64,000 nt of DNA, from positions 1 through 64,000 of the forward strand of contig NZ_WGNY01000030.1 of the NCBI RefSeq assembly GCF_016124325.1, in the 5' to 3' direction. Within the stretch, counting starts at the first letter, position 1. Each line of letters begins with the position of its first letter. The translations under genes were made by a program, and so were the position numbers. The notes below the pieces were generated by a model, which saw nothing but the letters and a program-made list of their open reading frames with translations, did not search any database and was not told the origin of the DNA. Shown here in pieces: positions 25,400 through 33,877 of the stretch. This DNA is from Phenylobacterium sp. GTDB lineage: Bacteria; Pseudomonadota; Alphaproteobacteria; Caulobacterales; Caulobacteraceae.

Positions 25400-26430
25400 G
25401 GATGGGCTCCTTGGGGCGGGGTGGCCGCCTCGGCGGCGGCGCGCTCCTCGGCCCGCGCGCCCGACAGCGCGTTGGCCAGGCTGTAGTTGCCCTCGTGGCA
25501 GGCGTATTCGTAGATCGGGCCGGCCGCGCGCCGGAACGGCATCTCGGCCCGCCACGGGGTCTTGAAGGTCGCCGGATCGTCGACGGAGAACTCGTAGAGG
25601 ATCCGGTCGTCGGCCGTGCGGGTGAACCGCTCGAGGACGCGGGCCTCGGCCGTATAGGCGAACCCGCCGCCCAGGCTCGCCACATAGGCGCCGCGCGGAT
25701 TGAGGTTGGTGGTCTCGACCACCAGGGTGTCGCCCTCCCACCAGCCGATGGAATCCCCCATCCAGGGCCGCACCGCCGCCGGGATGTGGGCGGGCGGACG
25801 CCCCGCCGGACCCAGCCGGACGATCCGCACCTCGTGGTTCATCTCCACCTCGATGGCGACGAAGCCCTGCGTCTGGACGATCTGGTAGTTGGCGTCATAG
25901 CCGGTGTTCATCATCGGCGGTCCTTCGGGCGAGCCGATGCCGCTCAGGCAGCGCTCGGCCGTGGGCCGCCCCTCGGGGCCGTCGAACGATTCCGCCTGGG
26001 CCGCGCGGGCGGCGGCCTTGCCGGCGTCGGTGAACGGCAGGCGTCCGTCGGCCGGCTCGACGATCCACGACGAGCGGGGCTGGCCGTCGATGCGGGCCAG
26101 CTTCATGTCCATCTCCACCCACTCGGTGTTCGGCGCCTCCTCGGCGGGCGGCAGGGCCGGCGCGTCGGGATCGGCGTGGTCCGGACCAAGGGCGCTGGCG
26201 ACGAACTGGGCGAAGCCGCCCTCGATCATCGCGGCCTCGGCGGGCGTGGGGACCAGCGACTTCGTCACCGGCGGCCGCTGCAGCATAGTCACCGAGCTGT
26301 TGGTCCAGATCCCCTGCAGGTCGGGCGCGCCGTAGGGCGTTCGCGGCGGCTTGTAGTCGCCTGCCTGGGTAGAATTTGATATCGATAGCACGCATAGCGC
26401 GAGTAACGGGCCGAGACGGGTCGGACGCAT
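25396..26430 (-). CDS. exported protein of an unrecognised family with GDSIGWW core (copy 2)
   Basis: 344 residues with signal peptide (LGPLLALCVLSISNSTQA) and a strong AGGAAGGAG ribosome-binding site. It shares with the 13618-14694 protein the opening PPRTPYGAPDLQGIWTNSSV, ERCLSGIG, YQIVQTQ, VRPWMGDSIGWWEGDTLVVETT, a YEFSVDDPATF segment and YEYACHEGNYSLANAL. The two are clear paralogues. Here it is coupled to a DUF2306-like membrane protein, which suggests a membrane partnership. I do not recognise a named function. Confidence 0.7.
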   Translation of the reverse strand: MRPTRLGPLLALCVLSISNSTQAGDYKPPRTPYGAPDLQGIWTNSSVTMLQRPPVTKSLVPTPAEAAMIEGGFAQFVASALGPDHADPDAPALPPAEEAPNTEWVEMDMKLARIDGQPRSSWIVEPADGRLPFTDAGKAAARAAQAESFDGPEGRPTAERCLSGIGSPEGPPMMNTGYDANYQIVQTQGFVAIEVEMNHEVRIVRLGPAGRPPAHIPAAVRPWMGDSIGWWEGDTLVVETTNLNPRGAYVASLGGGFAYTAEARVLERFTRTADDRILYEFSVDDPATFKTPWRAEMPFRRAAGPIYEYACHEGNYSLANALSGARAEERAAAEAATPPQGAHP

Positions 26431-26452
26431 GGCCGGACTCCTTCCTCTCAGA

Positions 26453-27388
26453 TCAGAACGGGATGGCGGACCGGCGCCGTCGCGCCGCGGCCCAGATCAG
26501 CAGGGCGGCGACCGCCGGGGCGATCCAGAAGTAGGGCAGGGCCATCACCCGGGCGGGATCCACCTGGCCGAAGCTCTCGATCGCCGCCTGCCCCTTGCCT
26601 TCGACGCTGAAGGCCTCGCCGAAGCCGCCGAACAGCGCATAGCCCCCCAGCTTCGCCAGGTTCGAGGTGCCGAACGCCACCCGCTCGAAGACGGCCAGGC
26701 CCACGATGGGCGCCAGCGCCCAGACGATGGCCATGCGCCTGGCCCAGCCCGAGACCAGCAGGAACCAGGCGTGGAGCGGCGACTGCCAGATCGCGTTGAC
26801 CAGGAGACCGTAGGGCAGCACCACCCACATCAGCCCGAGGTTCTCGTGCTTCCACAGCGTGGGCAGGCTGTGGCCGCTCAGGCCCACGATCACCGTGCTC
26901 CAGGCCAGGAACGCGGCCTGGCAGGCCACCACGATCACGTAGGTCAGCACCGGGGTCACCACCATGGGCACGCAGGCCTTGGAGAGCACGGTCGTCAGGT
27001 CCGAGACCGGCAGCGACTTCCAGAACAGCAGGCTGCGGTCGCGCCGCTCGCCGTTCAGCGCCCCCAGGCTGTAGAACGCCGCCACGACGAGCCCGGTCAG
27101 CAGCACGGCCAGCGCCACGAAGCTGTGGCCGGTCATCAGGCGGTCGGCCCGCTTGAGATCGCCGGCTTCGATGGCCGTCATGGCGTGCGGCAGGGTGAAG
27201 CTGCTCAGCAGGAAGCCGGCCAGCGCCAGGGCCGCCACGGCCAGCGGCGCGACGATCACGGCCCGGTTCTCCCAGAGCTCGCGCCGCACCGACCAGTAGA
27301 GCACCCGCATCCAGGGCAGGGGCGCCGGCGCGTGATCCGCGCGCGGCTCGGCCGCGGAGCCGCTGAAGGTGTCGTCGGTCGTGCTCAT
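26453..27388 (-). CDS. ABC-2 type transporter permease
   Basis: 311 residues with about six TM helices and a cytoplasmic N-terminal helix (PWMRVLYWSVRRELWENRAVI) typical of ABC-2 permeases. The conserved LNGERRDRSLLFWKSLPVS loop is the hallmark of the YtrC/GntR-linked subgroup, following the second helix. It overlaps the ATPase stop by 4 bases. The transporter's cargo is unknown; related systems answer cell-wall stress. Confidence 0.85.
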   Translation of the reverse strand: MSTTDDTFSGSAAEPRADHAPAPLPWMRVLYWSVRRELWENRAVIVAPLAVAALALAGFLLSSFTLPHAMTAIEAGDLKRADRLMTGHSFVALAVLLTGLVVAAFYSLGALNGERRDRSLLFWKSLPVSDLTTVLSKACVPMVVTPVLTYVIVVACQAAFLAWSTVIVGLSGHSLPTLWKHENLGLMWVVLPYGLLVNAIWQSPLHAWFLLVSGWARRMAIVWALAPIVGLAVFERVAFGTSNLAKLGGYALFGGFGEAFSVEGKGQAAIESFGQVDPARVMALPYFWIAPAVAALLIWAAARRRRSAIPF

Positions 27389-28266
27389 GCCGCCCTCCCC
27401 TCGCCGGCCATCTCCCGAGGCCGGCCGCCCATCACGGCCACGAACAGGTCGGCGAGGCCCGGCGTCCGCACCTCGCCCAGCGGGGCGAGCCGGGCGCGGT
27501 CCACGCCGTCGAAGATCATCAGGCTGCGGCCGAACACCTGCCGTTCATGGATCGGCTTCAGCGACCGCGCCGAGGCCGCCTGCTCGGGCCCGGCCATCAG
27601 CTCGCAGAAGCGCGCCTCCAGGTCCTCCAGGCTGGCGTCCAGCACCACCCGGCCGCGGTCGAGGAACACCACGTCGGTCAGGATGTGCTCGATCTCGTCC
27701 ACCTGGTGCGTCGAGACCAGGATCGTCCGGCTGCGGTCGAAATAGTCGTTGATCAGCTGGTCGTAGAAGGCCTTGCGGTAGAGCAGGTCGAGGCCCAGCG
27801 TCGGCTCGTCCAGCACCAGGACGCGCGCGTCCACGGCCATCACCAGCGCCAGGTGGAGCTGGGTCACCATCCCCTTCGACAGTTCCCGCACCCGGCTCTC
27901 GCGCCGGATCGTGGTCTTGGCCAGGAACCCCTCGGCCTTGGCCCGGTCGAAGCGGGGGTGGACGCCGGCCATATAGTCCAGCGCCTGCCACACCCTCATC
28001 CAGCGCGGCATCACGGCGACGTCGGCGATGAACGAGACCTCGCCCATCAGCGCGTCGCGCGCGGTCCAGGGGTCGCGGCCCAGCACGGTCAGCCCGCCGT
28101 CGTGCGGGATCAGGCCCAGGATCGCCTGCATGGCCGTGCTCTTGCCGGCGCCGTTCGGGCCGATCAGGCCGACGATGCGGCCCTCGCCCACCGTGAAGTC
28201 GACGCCGCTGAGCGCGGGCGTCTTGCCATAGGCCTTGGAGAGGCCGCGAGCTTCGATCACGCCCAT
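27385..28266 (-). CDS. ABC transporter ATP-binding protein (YtrB type)
   Basis: 293 residues. Walker A is GPNGAGKST, the signature region is RELSKGMVTQLHLALVMA (a degenerate ABC signature usual for this subgroup), and Walker B is RVLVLDEPTLGLD. The switch His is in STHQVDE. It lies 4 bases after the GntR regulator and overlaps the permease start, forming a three-gene operon like ytrABC of Bacillus. Confidence 0.87.
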   Translation of the reverse strand: MGVIEARGLSKAYGKTPALSGVDFTVGEGRIVGLIGPNGAGKSTAMQAILGLIPHDGGLTVLGRDPWTARDALMGEVSFIADVAVMPRWMRVWQALDYMAGVHPRFDRAKAEGFLAKTTIRRESRVRELSKGMVTQLHLALVMAVDARVLVLDEPTLGLDLLYRKAFYDQLINDYFDRSRTILVSTHQVDEIEHILTDVVFLDRGRVVLDASLEDLEARFCELMAGPEQAASARSLKPIHERQVFGRSLMIFDGVDRARLAPLGEVRTPGLADLFVAVMGGRPREMAGEGRAA

Positions 28267-28270
28267 CGCC

Positions 28271-28642
28271 TCAGCCCTCCCCGCGCGTCTTGAACGGGAT
28301 CACGCCCAGCAGCTCCCGGGTCAGTCCCAGGCGCTCGATGGTGGCGCGGATCTCGGGCCACCGCTCGGCCAGGAACTTCTCGCGCTCCCCGGCCAGCAGC
28401 CGTTCGCGCGCGTCCGTGGTGACGAACATCCCCAGCCCCCGTCGCTTCTCCACCAGCCCGTCGTCCGCGAGCTGCTGGTAGGCCTTCATCACCGTCAGCG
28501 GATTGACCCGGCTCTCGGTGGCCACCGCACGCACCGACGGCAGCGGGTCGCCCTCCTTGAGCAGGCCGTCGAGCACCATGGCGACGACCCGGTCGCGGAT
28601 CTGGCGATAGATCGGCTGGCTGTCGTTCCATTCGGGGTCCAT
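28271..28642 (-). CDS. GntR family regulator, YtrA subgroup
   Basis: 123 residues. The winged helix is QPIYRQIRDRVVAMVLDGLLKEGDPLPSVRAVATESRVNPLTVMKAYQQL, with the conserved LPSVR and NP.TV.KAY motifs of the YtrA group. The short ~45-residue C-terminal part is the small dimerisation domain, not an FCD or UTRA effector domain. It is the first gene of the operon and is preceded by the TGTTATA/TATAACA palindrome. Autoregulation is the expected mode. Confidence 0.9.
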   Translation of the reverse strand: MDPEWNDSQPIYRQIRDRVVAMVLDGLLKEGDPLPSVRAVATESRVNPLTVMKAYQQLADDGLVEKRRGLGMFVTTDARERLLAGEREKFLAERWPEIRATIERLGLTRELLGVIPFKTRGEG

Positions 28643-28689
28643 CGGCGCGCTACGGTCCTGCGGCCGCCTACCGGCCGTTCAGTGCATTA

Positions 28690-28711
28690 GTGTTATACAT
28701 GACTATAACAC
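28690..28711. promoter_or_regulatory. GntR (YtrA-type) operator palindrome
   Basis: Perfect 8-base arms GTGTTATA (28690-28697) and TATAACAC (28704-28711) around a 6-base spacer, 48 bases before the GntR start. It overlaps a TATAAC -10-like element on the minus strand, so binding would block transcription of the GntR-ABC operon. The Gre-like gene on the plus strand starts 57 bases to the other side. Confidence 0.75.
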
Positions 28712-28767
28712 CTAGCCGAGTCAAGCGACCGCTTCCGATCCGCGGCGCGTGGGCTTAGATTCACGCG

Positions 28768-29247
28768 ATGGCCGTCGCCTTCACCCGCGAGGAAGACTAC
28801 GAGGCCCGGGCGGCCGACCTGCCCGACCGCCCGATCTCCCCGCACGCCAACCTCGTCACCGCCACGGGCCTCGCCGCCATCGAGGCCGAGCTGGCGGCCG
28901 CGCGCGCCGCCTACGCCGCCGCCCAGGCCGACGGCGGGATCAGCGCCGACCGCACCGCCATGGCTCGGGCCACCCGCGACCTGCGCTACTGGTCGGCCCG
29001 CCGCGCCAGCGCCCAGCTCACCGAACCCGACGCCGCGGCCGGCGCCGTGCAGTTCGGCTGCACGGTCGAGATCGAGCGCGAGGACGGCCGCCGCCAGACC
29101 TTCCGCATCGTCGGCGAGGACGAGGCCGATCCGGCCAAGGGCTCGGTCTCCTATGTCTCGCCGCTGGCCCGCGCGCTGCTGGGCCGCGCCGTCGGCGACA
29201 CGGCGAGCGTCAACGGCGCCGAGGTCGAGGTGATGGCGGTCGGCTAG
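28768..29247 (+). CDS. GreA/GreB family transcription elongation factor homologue
   Basis: 159 residues. The C-terminal domain is clear: VEIEREDGRRQTFRIVGEDEADPAKG, then SYVSPLARALLGRAVGD, matching GreB. The N-terminus (about 30-80) should be the antiparallel coiled coil that enters the RNA-polymerase secondary channel. The coil tip normally carries an Asp and Glu (GDRSEN in GreB); here the corresponding stretch reads GGISAD, so the acidic pair appears absent. Transcript-cleavage activity may therefore be lost. An Rnk-type protein is an alternative. Confidence 0.75.
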   Translation: MAVAFTREEDYEARAADLPDRPISPHANLVTATGLAAIEAELAAARAAYAAAQADGGISADRTAMARATRDLRYWSARRASAQLTEPDAAAGAVQFGCTVEIEREDGRRQTFRIVGEDEADPAKGSVSYVSPLARALLGRAVGDTASVNGAEVEVMAVG

Positions 29248-29607
29248 CCGCGCCAAGGTCCATGAAGATCGCCGCCAGGCCGCTGGCTACGCGGCGCGGC
29301 GGGCTTCGGAGCCATCAAGGCCTTTCGCTCGCCATGCAGTGGCGTCCAGCCGTCTTATCCACCCCTACTTGAAGTATCGTCGCGAGCCTGTCTCCGGATA
29401 GACCACGAACTCAACTTAGAGTGTTCTCGACGATCGTTCTCGTGATTATATCGGATTGCGAAATACAGTCTTGAGTAAATTTTGGGCATACCCAATATGA
29501 GTAACAGCCCCTGAATTAACTGCGCCAGATCAACGGATCTGGAACCTCGTTCCGCAAAAAGCATGGCGTGCGCCGGGGATGGCGCGTGTGATCCGACGGA
29601 CGCGTTC
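29248..29607. other. long AT-richer intergenic region before the glycan operon, with a palindrome and promoter candidate
   Basis: From about 29370 to 29530 the base composition drops well below the surrounding GC. No ORF here is convincing. A possible promoter is TTGAGT (29471-29476), 17-base spacer, AATATG (29494-29499). Inside the spacer is the perfect inverted repeat TTGGG-CATA-CCCAA (29482-29495), a plausible operator that would cover the promoter. Confidence 0.4.
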
Positions 29608-30756
29608 GTGAAAATTCTATCCGTCTTCGGGACCAGGCCCGAAGTCATCAAGATGGCGCCCGTGCTGCGCGCGCTGGCGCGCGAGCCCGGCGTCGAATCC
29701 GTCGCCTGCGCCACGGGCCAGCATCGCGAGCTGCTGGACCAGACTGCAGCCGAGTTGGGCGTTCGCCCCGACATCGACCTGGCGCTGATGCGACCCGATC
29801 AGACGCTCAACGGCGTAACCGCCGCGGCCATCGAGGCGCTCGACGCAGTGATGGCCCGGGTCGAGCCCGACCGCGTGCTGGTGCACGGCGACACCACCAC
29901 GGCGATGGCCGCCGCCGTGGCAGCCTTTCATCGCCACATCCCGGTGGGCCACGTCGAGGCCGGCCTGCGGACAGGCGACCTCGACCAGCCGTTCCCCGAG
30001 GAGTTCAACCGCCGCGTCGTCGACATGGCGGCCAACCTCCTGTGGGCCCCGACCGAGGAAGCCGCCGACAACCTCCGCGCCGAGCGTCTGGCCGGCCGCA
30101 TCCTCGTCACCGGCAACACCGTCCTCGACGCGCTCGAGTTGGCCGGCGAGCGCCTCGCCGCCGACCCGGCGCCCGGCGCCGAACTGGCCCGCGCCCTGCC
30201 CGGCCTCGATCCCGCCAAACGCCTGGTGCTGGTCACCGCCCACCGGCGCGAGAACTTCGGCGACGGCCTCGACGAGATCTGCGCGGCCCTGATCCAGCTC
30301 GCCAGCCGTCCCGACGTCGAGGTCGTCTATCCGGTCCACCTCAACCCCCACGTTCGCGCCCAGGTGATGGGCCGCCTGCGGGGGCTGGACCAGATCCGCC
30401 TCATCGAGCCTCTGGGCTACCTGGCCTTCGTCGCCCTCATGCGGCGCGCGGCCCTGGTGCTCACCGACTCCGGCGGCGTGCAGGAGGAGGCCCCGGCGCT
30501 CGGCCGGCCCGTGCTGGTCATGCGCGACGCCACCGAGCGGCCCGAGGCGCTGCGGGCCGGCGCCGCCCGCCTCGTGGGCGCCCGCGCCGAGGTTATCGTG
30601 CGCGAGGCCGGCCGGCTGCTCGACGGCGAGGTCCACGCCGTAGCCGCGCCCAACCTCTACGGCGACGGCGCCGCCGCCGAGCGCATCGTCGATTCCATCA
30701 TGGGCCGCCCGGTGAAGCCCTTCGTGGCCGCCCAGGCCTCAACCCTCGCGGCCTAG
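29608..30756 (+). CDS. wecB: UDP-N-acetylglucosamine 2-epimerase (non-hydrolysing)
   Basis: 382 residues from the GTG at 29608, which begins VKILSVFGTRPEVIKMAPVL, the family N-terminus; an ATG at 29563 would add 15 residues with no homologous pattern. Visible motifs are VLVHGDTTTAMAAAV, VGHVEAGLRTGD, PFPEEFNRRVVD, LVTAHRRENFG, VYPVHLNPHVR and LTDSGGVQEEAPALGRPVLVMRD. It interconverts UDP-GlcNAc and UDP-ManNAc in the cytoplasm. It lies 2 bases before nfrB, so the product likely feeds that glycosyltransferase. Confidence 0.93.
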   Translation: MKILSVFGTRPEVIKMAPVLRALAREPGVESVACATGQHRELLDQTAAELGVRPDIDLALMRPDQTLNGVTAAAIEALDAVMARVEPDRVLVHGDTTTAMAAAVAAFHRHIPVGHVEAGLRTGDLDQPFPEEFNRRVVDMAANLLWAPTEEAADNLRAERLAGRILVTGNTVLDALELAGERLAADPAPGAELARALPGLDPAKRLVLVTAHRRENFGDGLDEICAALIQLASRPDVEVVYPVHLNPHVRAQVMGRLRGLDQIRLIEPLGYLAFVALMRRAALVLTDSGGVQEEAPALGRPVLVMRDATERPEALRAGAARLVGARAEVIVREAGRLLDGEVHAVAAPNLYGDGAAAERIVDSIMGRPVKPFVAAQASTLAA

Positions 30757-30758
30757 CG

Positions 30759-32690
30759 ATGACCGACCTCCTCCACACCCTGGCCGCGGGATACGTCGCG
30801 GTGCTCCAGGCCGTCGCCCTGGCCGTGGCGCTCCTCATCGCGGTGTGGGCGGTGGACGACCTGTTCATCTCGGCCAGCTTCTGGTCGGGCCGTCTCCGGA
30901 GGCGCGACGCCCCGCGGCCCACCGACGACGAGCTGCGCGCCGAGCCCGAGGCGCCGATGGCCATACTGATCCCAGCCTGGCGCGAGGCCGACGTGATCGC
31001 GGCCATGCTCGACAGCGCCGTCGCCGCCCTCGACTACGACAACTACGTGATCTTCGTCGGGGTCTATCCCAACGACCCCGAGACCATCGCCGAGGTCGAG
31101 CGTGTACGCCGCCGCACACCACGGGTGGTCCGCGTGGACGCGCCCAACCCGGGGCCGACCTGCAAGGCCGACTGCCTGAACGCGATCATGGCCGGCGTGG
31201 CCGACTACGAGCGCCGCCACAACATGACCTTCGAGGGCTGCGTGCTGCATGACAGCGAGGACGTCCTGCACCCGCTGGAACTGCGCCTGTTCAACCACCA
31301 CCTGCCGGGCCGCGACATGGTCCAGATCCCGGTGATCTCTCTGGAGCGCGGAGCGTTCGACTGGACGGCCGGCGTCTACATGGACGAGTTCGCCGAGTTC
31401 CACGCCAAGGACCTCGTCGTGCGCGGCCGCCTGACCGGCTCGGTCCCCTCCGCGGGCGTGGGCGCCTGCTTCCGCCGTTCGACGCTGAAAGCCCTGCAAG
31501 GCAACCGCGACGGCCCCTTCAACACCGAGAGCCTCACCGAGGACTATGACGTCAGCATGCGCATGGCGGTGGAGGGCTTCACCTCCGTGATCGTCCACCA
31601 TCCGGCGCCCTATCGCACCGTCCGGCGCACGCTGTTCGGCTTCGGGCCGCGCAAGACGGTGACGGTCCGCGCCCCGGTGGCGGTCCGCGAGTACTTCCCC
31701 AACACCTTCCGCACGGCGACGCGTCAGCGGTCGCGCTGGACGCTGGGCATCGCGCTGCAGGGCTGGAGCCAGATCGGCTGGACGCGCTCGCCGGCGCTCA
31801 ACTACTTCCTCCTGCGCGATCGCAAGTCGCTGGCGACGCCGCTGGTCTCGGCCGTCGCCTATCTCGTGCTCGCCAACGGCGTCGTCATGCTGCTGCTGTC
31901 CGGCGTCGGCCTGTTCGACGACCGGCCGTGGATATCGGCCCTGCTGGCGTTCAACCTCTTCGCCTGCCTCGTCGGCCTAGGCCAGCGCGTCTACTTCACC
32001 GGCCGCCTCTACGGCTGGGAGCACGCGGTGCTCTCGATCTTCCGCATCTTCGTCGGCACGGCTGTCAGCGCCGCCGCGGCGATCCGGGCCGTGTGGCAGT
32101 TCACCGTCGGCCGCCTCACCGGGGCCAGGCTCGGCTGGGACAAGACCATGCACGATTTCCCCTCTCCGGCCGTCATCGACCAGCCGCACCGCCGGCTGGG
32201 CGAGCTGCTCGCCGCTTGGGGCGCGGTGGACGCCCGGCAGATCGAGGCGGCGCTGGCCGACAAGGCGCCGGACCGACGCCTGGGCGACGTCCTGCTCGAT
32301 CGCGGCCTGATCGACGAGGACATTCTGGCCGAGGCCCTGGCCGCCCAGTCGAACCTGCCACGCGCCATCTTCGAGCCGCAGCAGGTCCGCGAGGCCGCCC
32401 ACCTGCTGCCCTCCTCGCTCCAGCGCCGCGCCCGCACCGTGCCGCTGGGCGTGCGCAGCGGCGGCGCCCTGATCGTCGCCTCCGACGGCCCCATTCCGCT
32501 GGGCTTCCTCGAGGAGATCCGCCAGGCCTTCGGCGATCGCAACATCGTCCAGCAGATCGCCCGGCGCGGCGAGATCCAGGCCGTCCTCGACGACGCCCCG
32601 TCCCCGCTCGCCCCGCCGCGCGTGCTCACGACCCCGGCCCGCGCCGCCGCCCGTCGCCGCGCCGCGCGACGCCAGGCCCGCGCCTCATGA
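30759..32690 (+). CDS. nfrB: NfrB-like processive glycosyltransferase with C-terminal MshEN c-di-GMP domain
   Basis: 643 residues. A TM helix at 15-35 is followed by the GT2 domain: ILIPAWREADVI (68-80), HDSEDV at 164-169 (acidic metal motif), TEDYD at 260-264 and QRSRW at 323-327 (QxxRW). Several TM helices lie at 360-450. The C-terminus (478-530) has two tandem MshEN-type blocks, RLGELLAAWGAVDARQIEAAL and RLGDVLLDRGLIDEDILAEAL (20-21 residues each), the c-di-GMP-binding signature. E. coli NfrB, with NfrA and WecB, makes an N-acetylmannosamine polymer under c-di-GMP control. The stop overlaps the nfrA start. Confidence 0.88.
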   Translation: MTDLLHTLAAGYVAVLQAVALAVALLIAVWAVDDLFISASFWSGRLRRRDAPRPTDDELRAEPEAPMAILIPAWREADVIAAMLDSAVAALDYDNYVIFVGVYPNDPETIAEVERVRRRTPRVVRVDAPNPGPTCKADCLNAIMAGVADYERRHNMTFEGCVLHDSEDVLHPLELRLFNHHLPGRDMVQIPVISLERGAFDWTAGVYMDEFAEFHAKDLVVRGRLTGSVPSAGVGACFRRSTLKALQGNRDGPFNTESLTEDYDVSMRMAVEGFTSVIVHHPAPYRTVRRTLFGFGPRKTVTVRAPVAVREYFPNTFRTATRQRSRWTLGIALQGWSQIGWTRSPALNYFLLRDRKSLATPLVSAVAYLVLANGVVMLLLSGVGLFDDRPWISALLAFNLFACLVGLGQRVYFTGRLYGWEHAVLSIFRIFVGTAVSAAAAIRAVWQFTVGRLTGARLGWDKTMHDFPSPAVIDQPHRRLGELLAAWGAVDARQIEAALADKAPDRRLGDVLLDRGLIDEDILAEALAAQSNLPRAIFEPQQVREAAHLLPSSLQRRARTVPLGVRSGGALIVASDGPIPLGFLEEIRQAFGDRNIVQQIARRGEIQAVLDDAPSPLAPPRVLTTPARAAARRRAARRQARAS

Positions 32691-33871
32691 TCCGCGCCAT
32701 CCGACTCGGCCTCGCCGCGGTCTCGGCCGCCCTCATGGCGACCGCGGCCGCTCACGCCCAGTCGCCAGCCCCCAGCGCCGAGGGCCGCGCCTACGCCATT
32801 CGCGCCGAGGTGCTCGACCTGGTCGCCGCGGGCCGCAAGGCCGAAGCCCGCACCCGTTTCGACGCCGCGATGGCGGCGGGCGAGCTCGGGCCTTCGCCCG
32901 CCCTCGACCTCGCCATGACCGCCCTGGCCGTCGGCGACGACGACACGGCGCTCGCCGCCTTCGCCCGCGCCCAGAAGACCGGCTCGCTGCCGCCCGCGGC
33001 CGCGCTTGACGCCGCCTATGCCGCCAAGCGCCGGGGTCGCGACGCCACCGCCCTCGCCGATTTCCGCCTCGGCCTCGACGCGGCCCGCGATGGCCAGATC
33101 GAGCTTCCTCCGCAGACCGAGGCCGGGCTGCGCCGCGACTACGCCAACCTCTCGCGCCGGTTCGGCGTCAACGGCTACCTGGGCTACGGCGAAGCCGGCG
33201 TGGCCAACGCCGTCACCCCCTTTCGTGACGCGCGCGGCGTCACCCAGGCCGGGCTGGAGGCCTACGTCCGGCCTTTCGGCTACCGCAATGGCGCGCCCGT
33301 GGAGGTCTTCGCCCGCGCCTTCGAGACCCTGGATGCGCCGGCCGGCGACCCCGAGGGCGGCAAGACCCGGCAGGGCTGGATCGGCGCACGCTGGAAGCCG
33401 CTCTCGGATCAGAACGTCGTGCTGGAAGCCAGCCGCATGGTCCGGCTGGGCCGCCTCGCCCGCAACGACTGGATGGCGCGCGCCGCCTGGTCGGGCGGGA
33501 CCAGCCTCGACGTCGCCGAGCCGCCCGGCCTCCAGCCCATGTGGAGCGCCTACGCCGACGTCGCGCGCATCGTGGACGCTCACCAGACGCTCGCCGTGGC
33601 CGAGACCCGCCTGGGCGCCGTGCTGCGTCCGCACGGCGACCGCAATGGGCTGGTCGTTCCGTTCGTCGGCGCGGCCGCGGGCTACGACAACACCCTGGCG
33701 CGCAAGGGCGCGCTCGGCGCAGGCCCCGGCGTGCAGATTCGTCGATGGTTCAACGCCAGCGACTACGCCGCGCCGCGCTCCTACCTGGACCTGACCGCTC
33801 AATACCGCGTGCGCCTGGCCGGCGACCGGCGCGCCGAGGGCTGGTTCGTGACCCTCGGCGCGTCGTTCTGA
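32687..33871 (+). CDS. nfrA: NfrA-like outer-membrane secretion protein (TPR plus barrel)
   Basis: 394 residues from an ATG overlapping the NfrB stop (ATGA). A signal peptide ends at AHAQ. Residues about 25-140 are alpha-helical with TPR-like repeats (AVGDDDTALAAFARAQKTG, AAYAAKRRGRDATALADF). The rest is beta-rich, ending FVTLGASF with a terminal Phe, and contains NGYLGYGEAG, GWIGARWKPL and DLTAQYRVRLAG, recalling the NfrA C-terminal domain. It is much shorter than E. coli NfrA (about 990 residues). Its inferred role is export of the NfrB polymer across the outer membrane. Confidence 0.75.
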   Translation: MIRAIRLGLAAVSAALMATAAAHAQSPAPSAEGRAYAIRAEVLDLVAAGRKAEARTRFDAAMAAGELGPSPALDLAMTALAVGDDDTALAAFARAQKTGSLPPAAALDAAYAAKRRGRDATALADFRLGLDAARDGQIELPPQTEAGLRRDYANLSRRFGVNGYLGYGEAGVANAVTPFRDARGVTQAGLEAYVRPFGYRNGAPVEVFARAFETLDAPAGDPEGGKTRQGWIGARWKPLSDQNVVLEASRMVRLGRLARNDWMARAAWSGGTSLDVAEPPGLQPMWSAYADVARIVDAHQTLAVAETRLGAVLRPHGDRNGLVVPFVGAAAGYDNTLARKGALGAGPGVQIRRWFNASDYAAPRSYLDLTAQYRVRLAGDRRAEGWFVTLGASF

Positions 33872-33877
33872 ACGCGG

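Noticed and set aside
29248-29607. Short ORFs in the AT-rich gap before wecB
   Set aside because: They lack a ribosome-binding site, codon bias or any recognisable motif.
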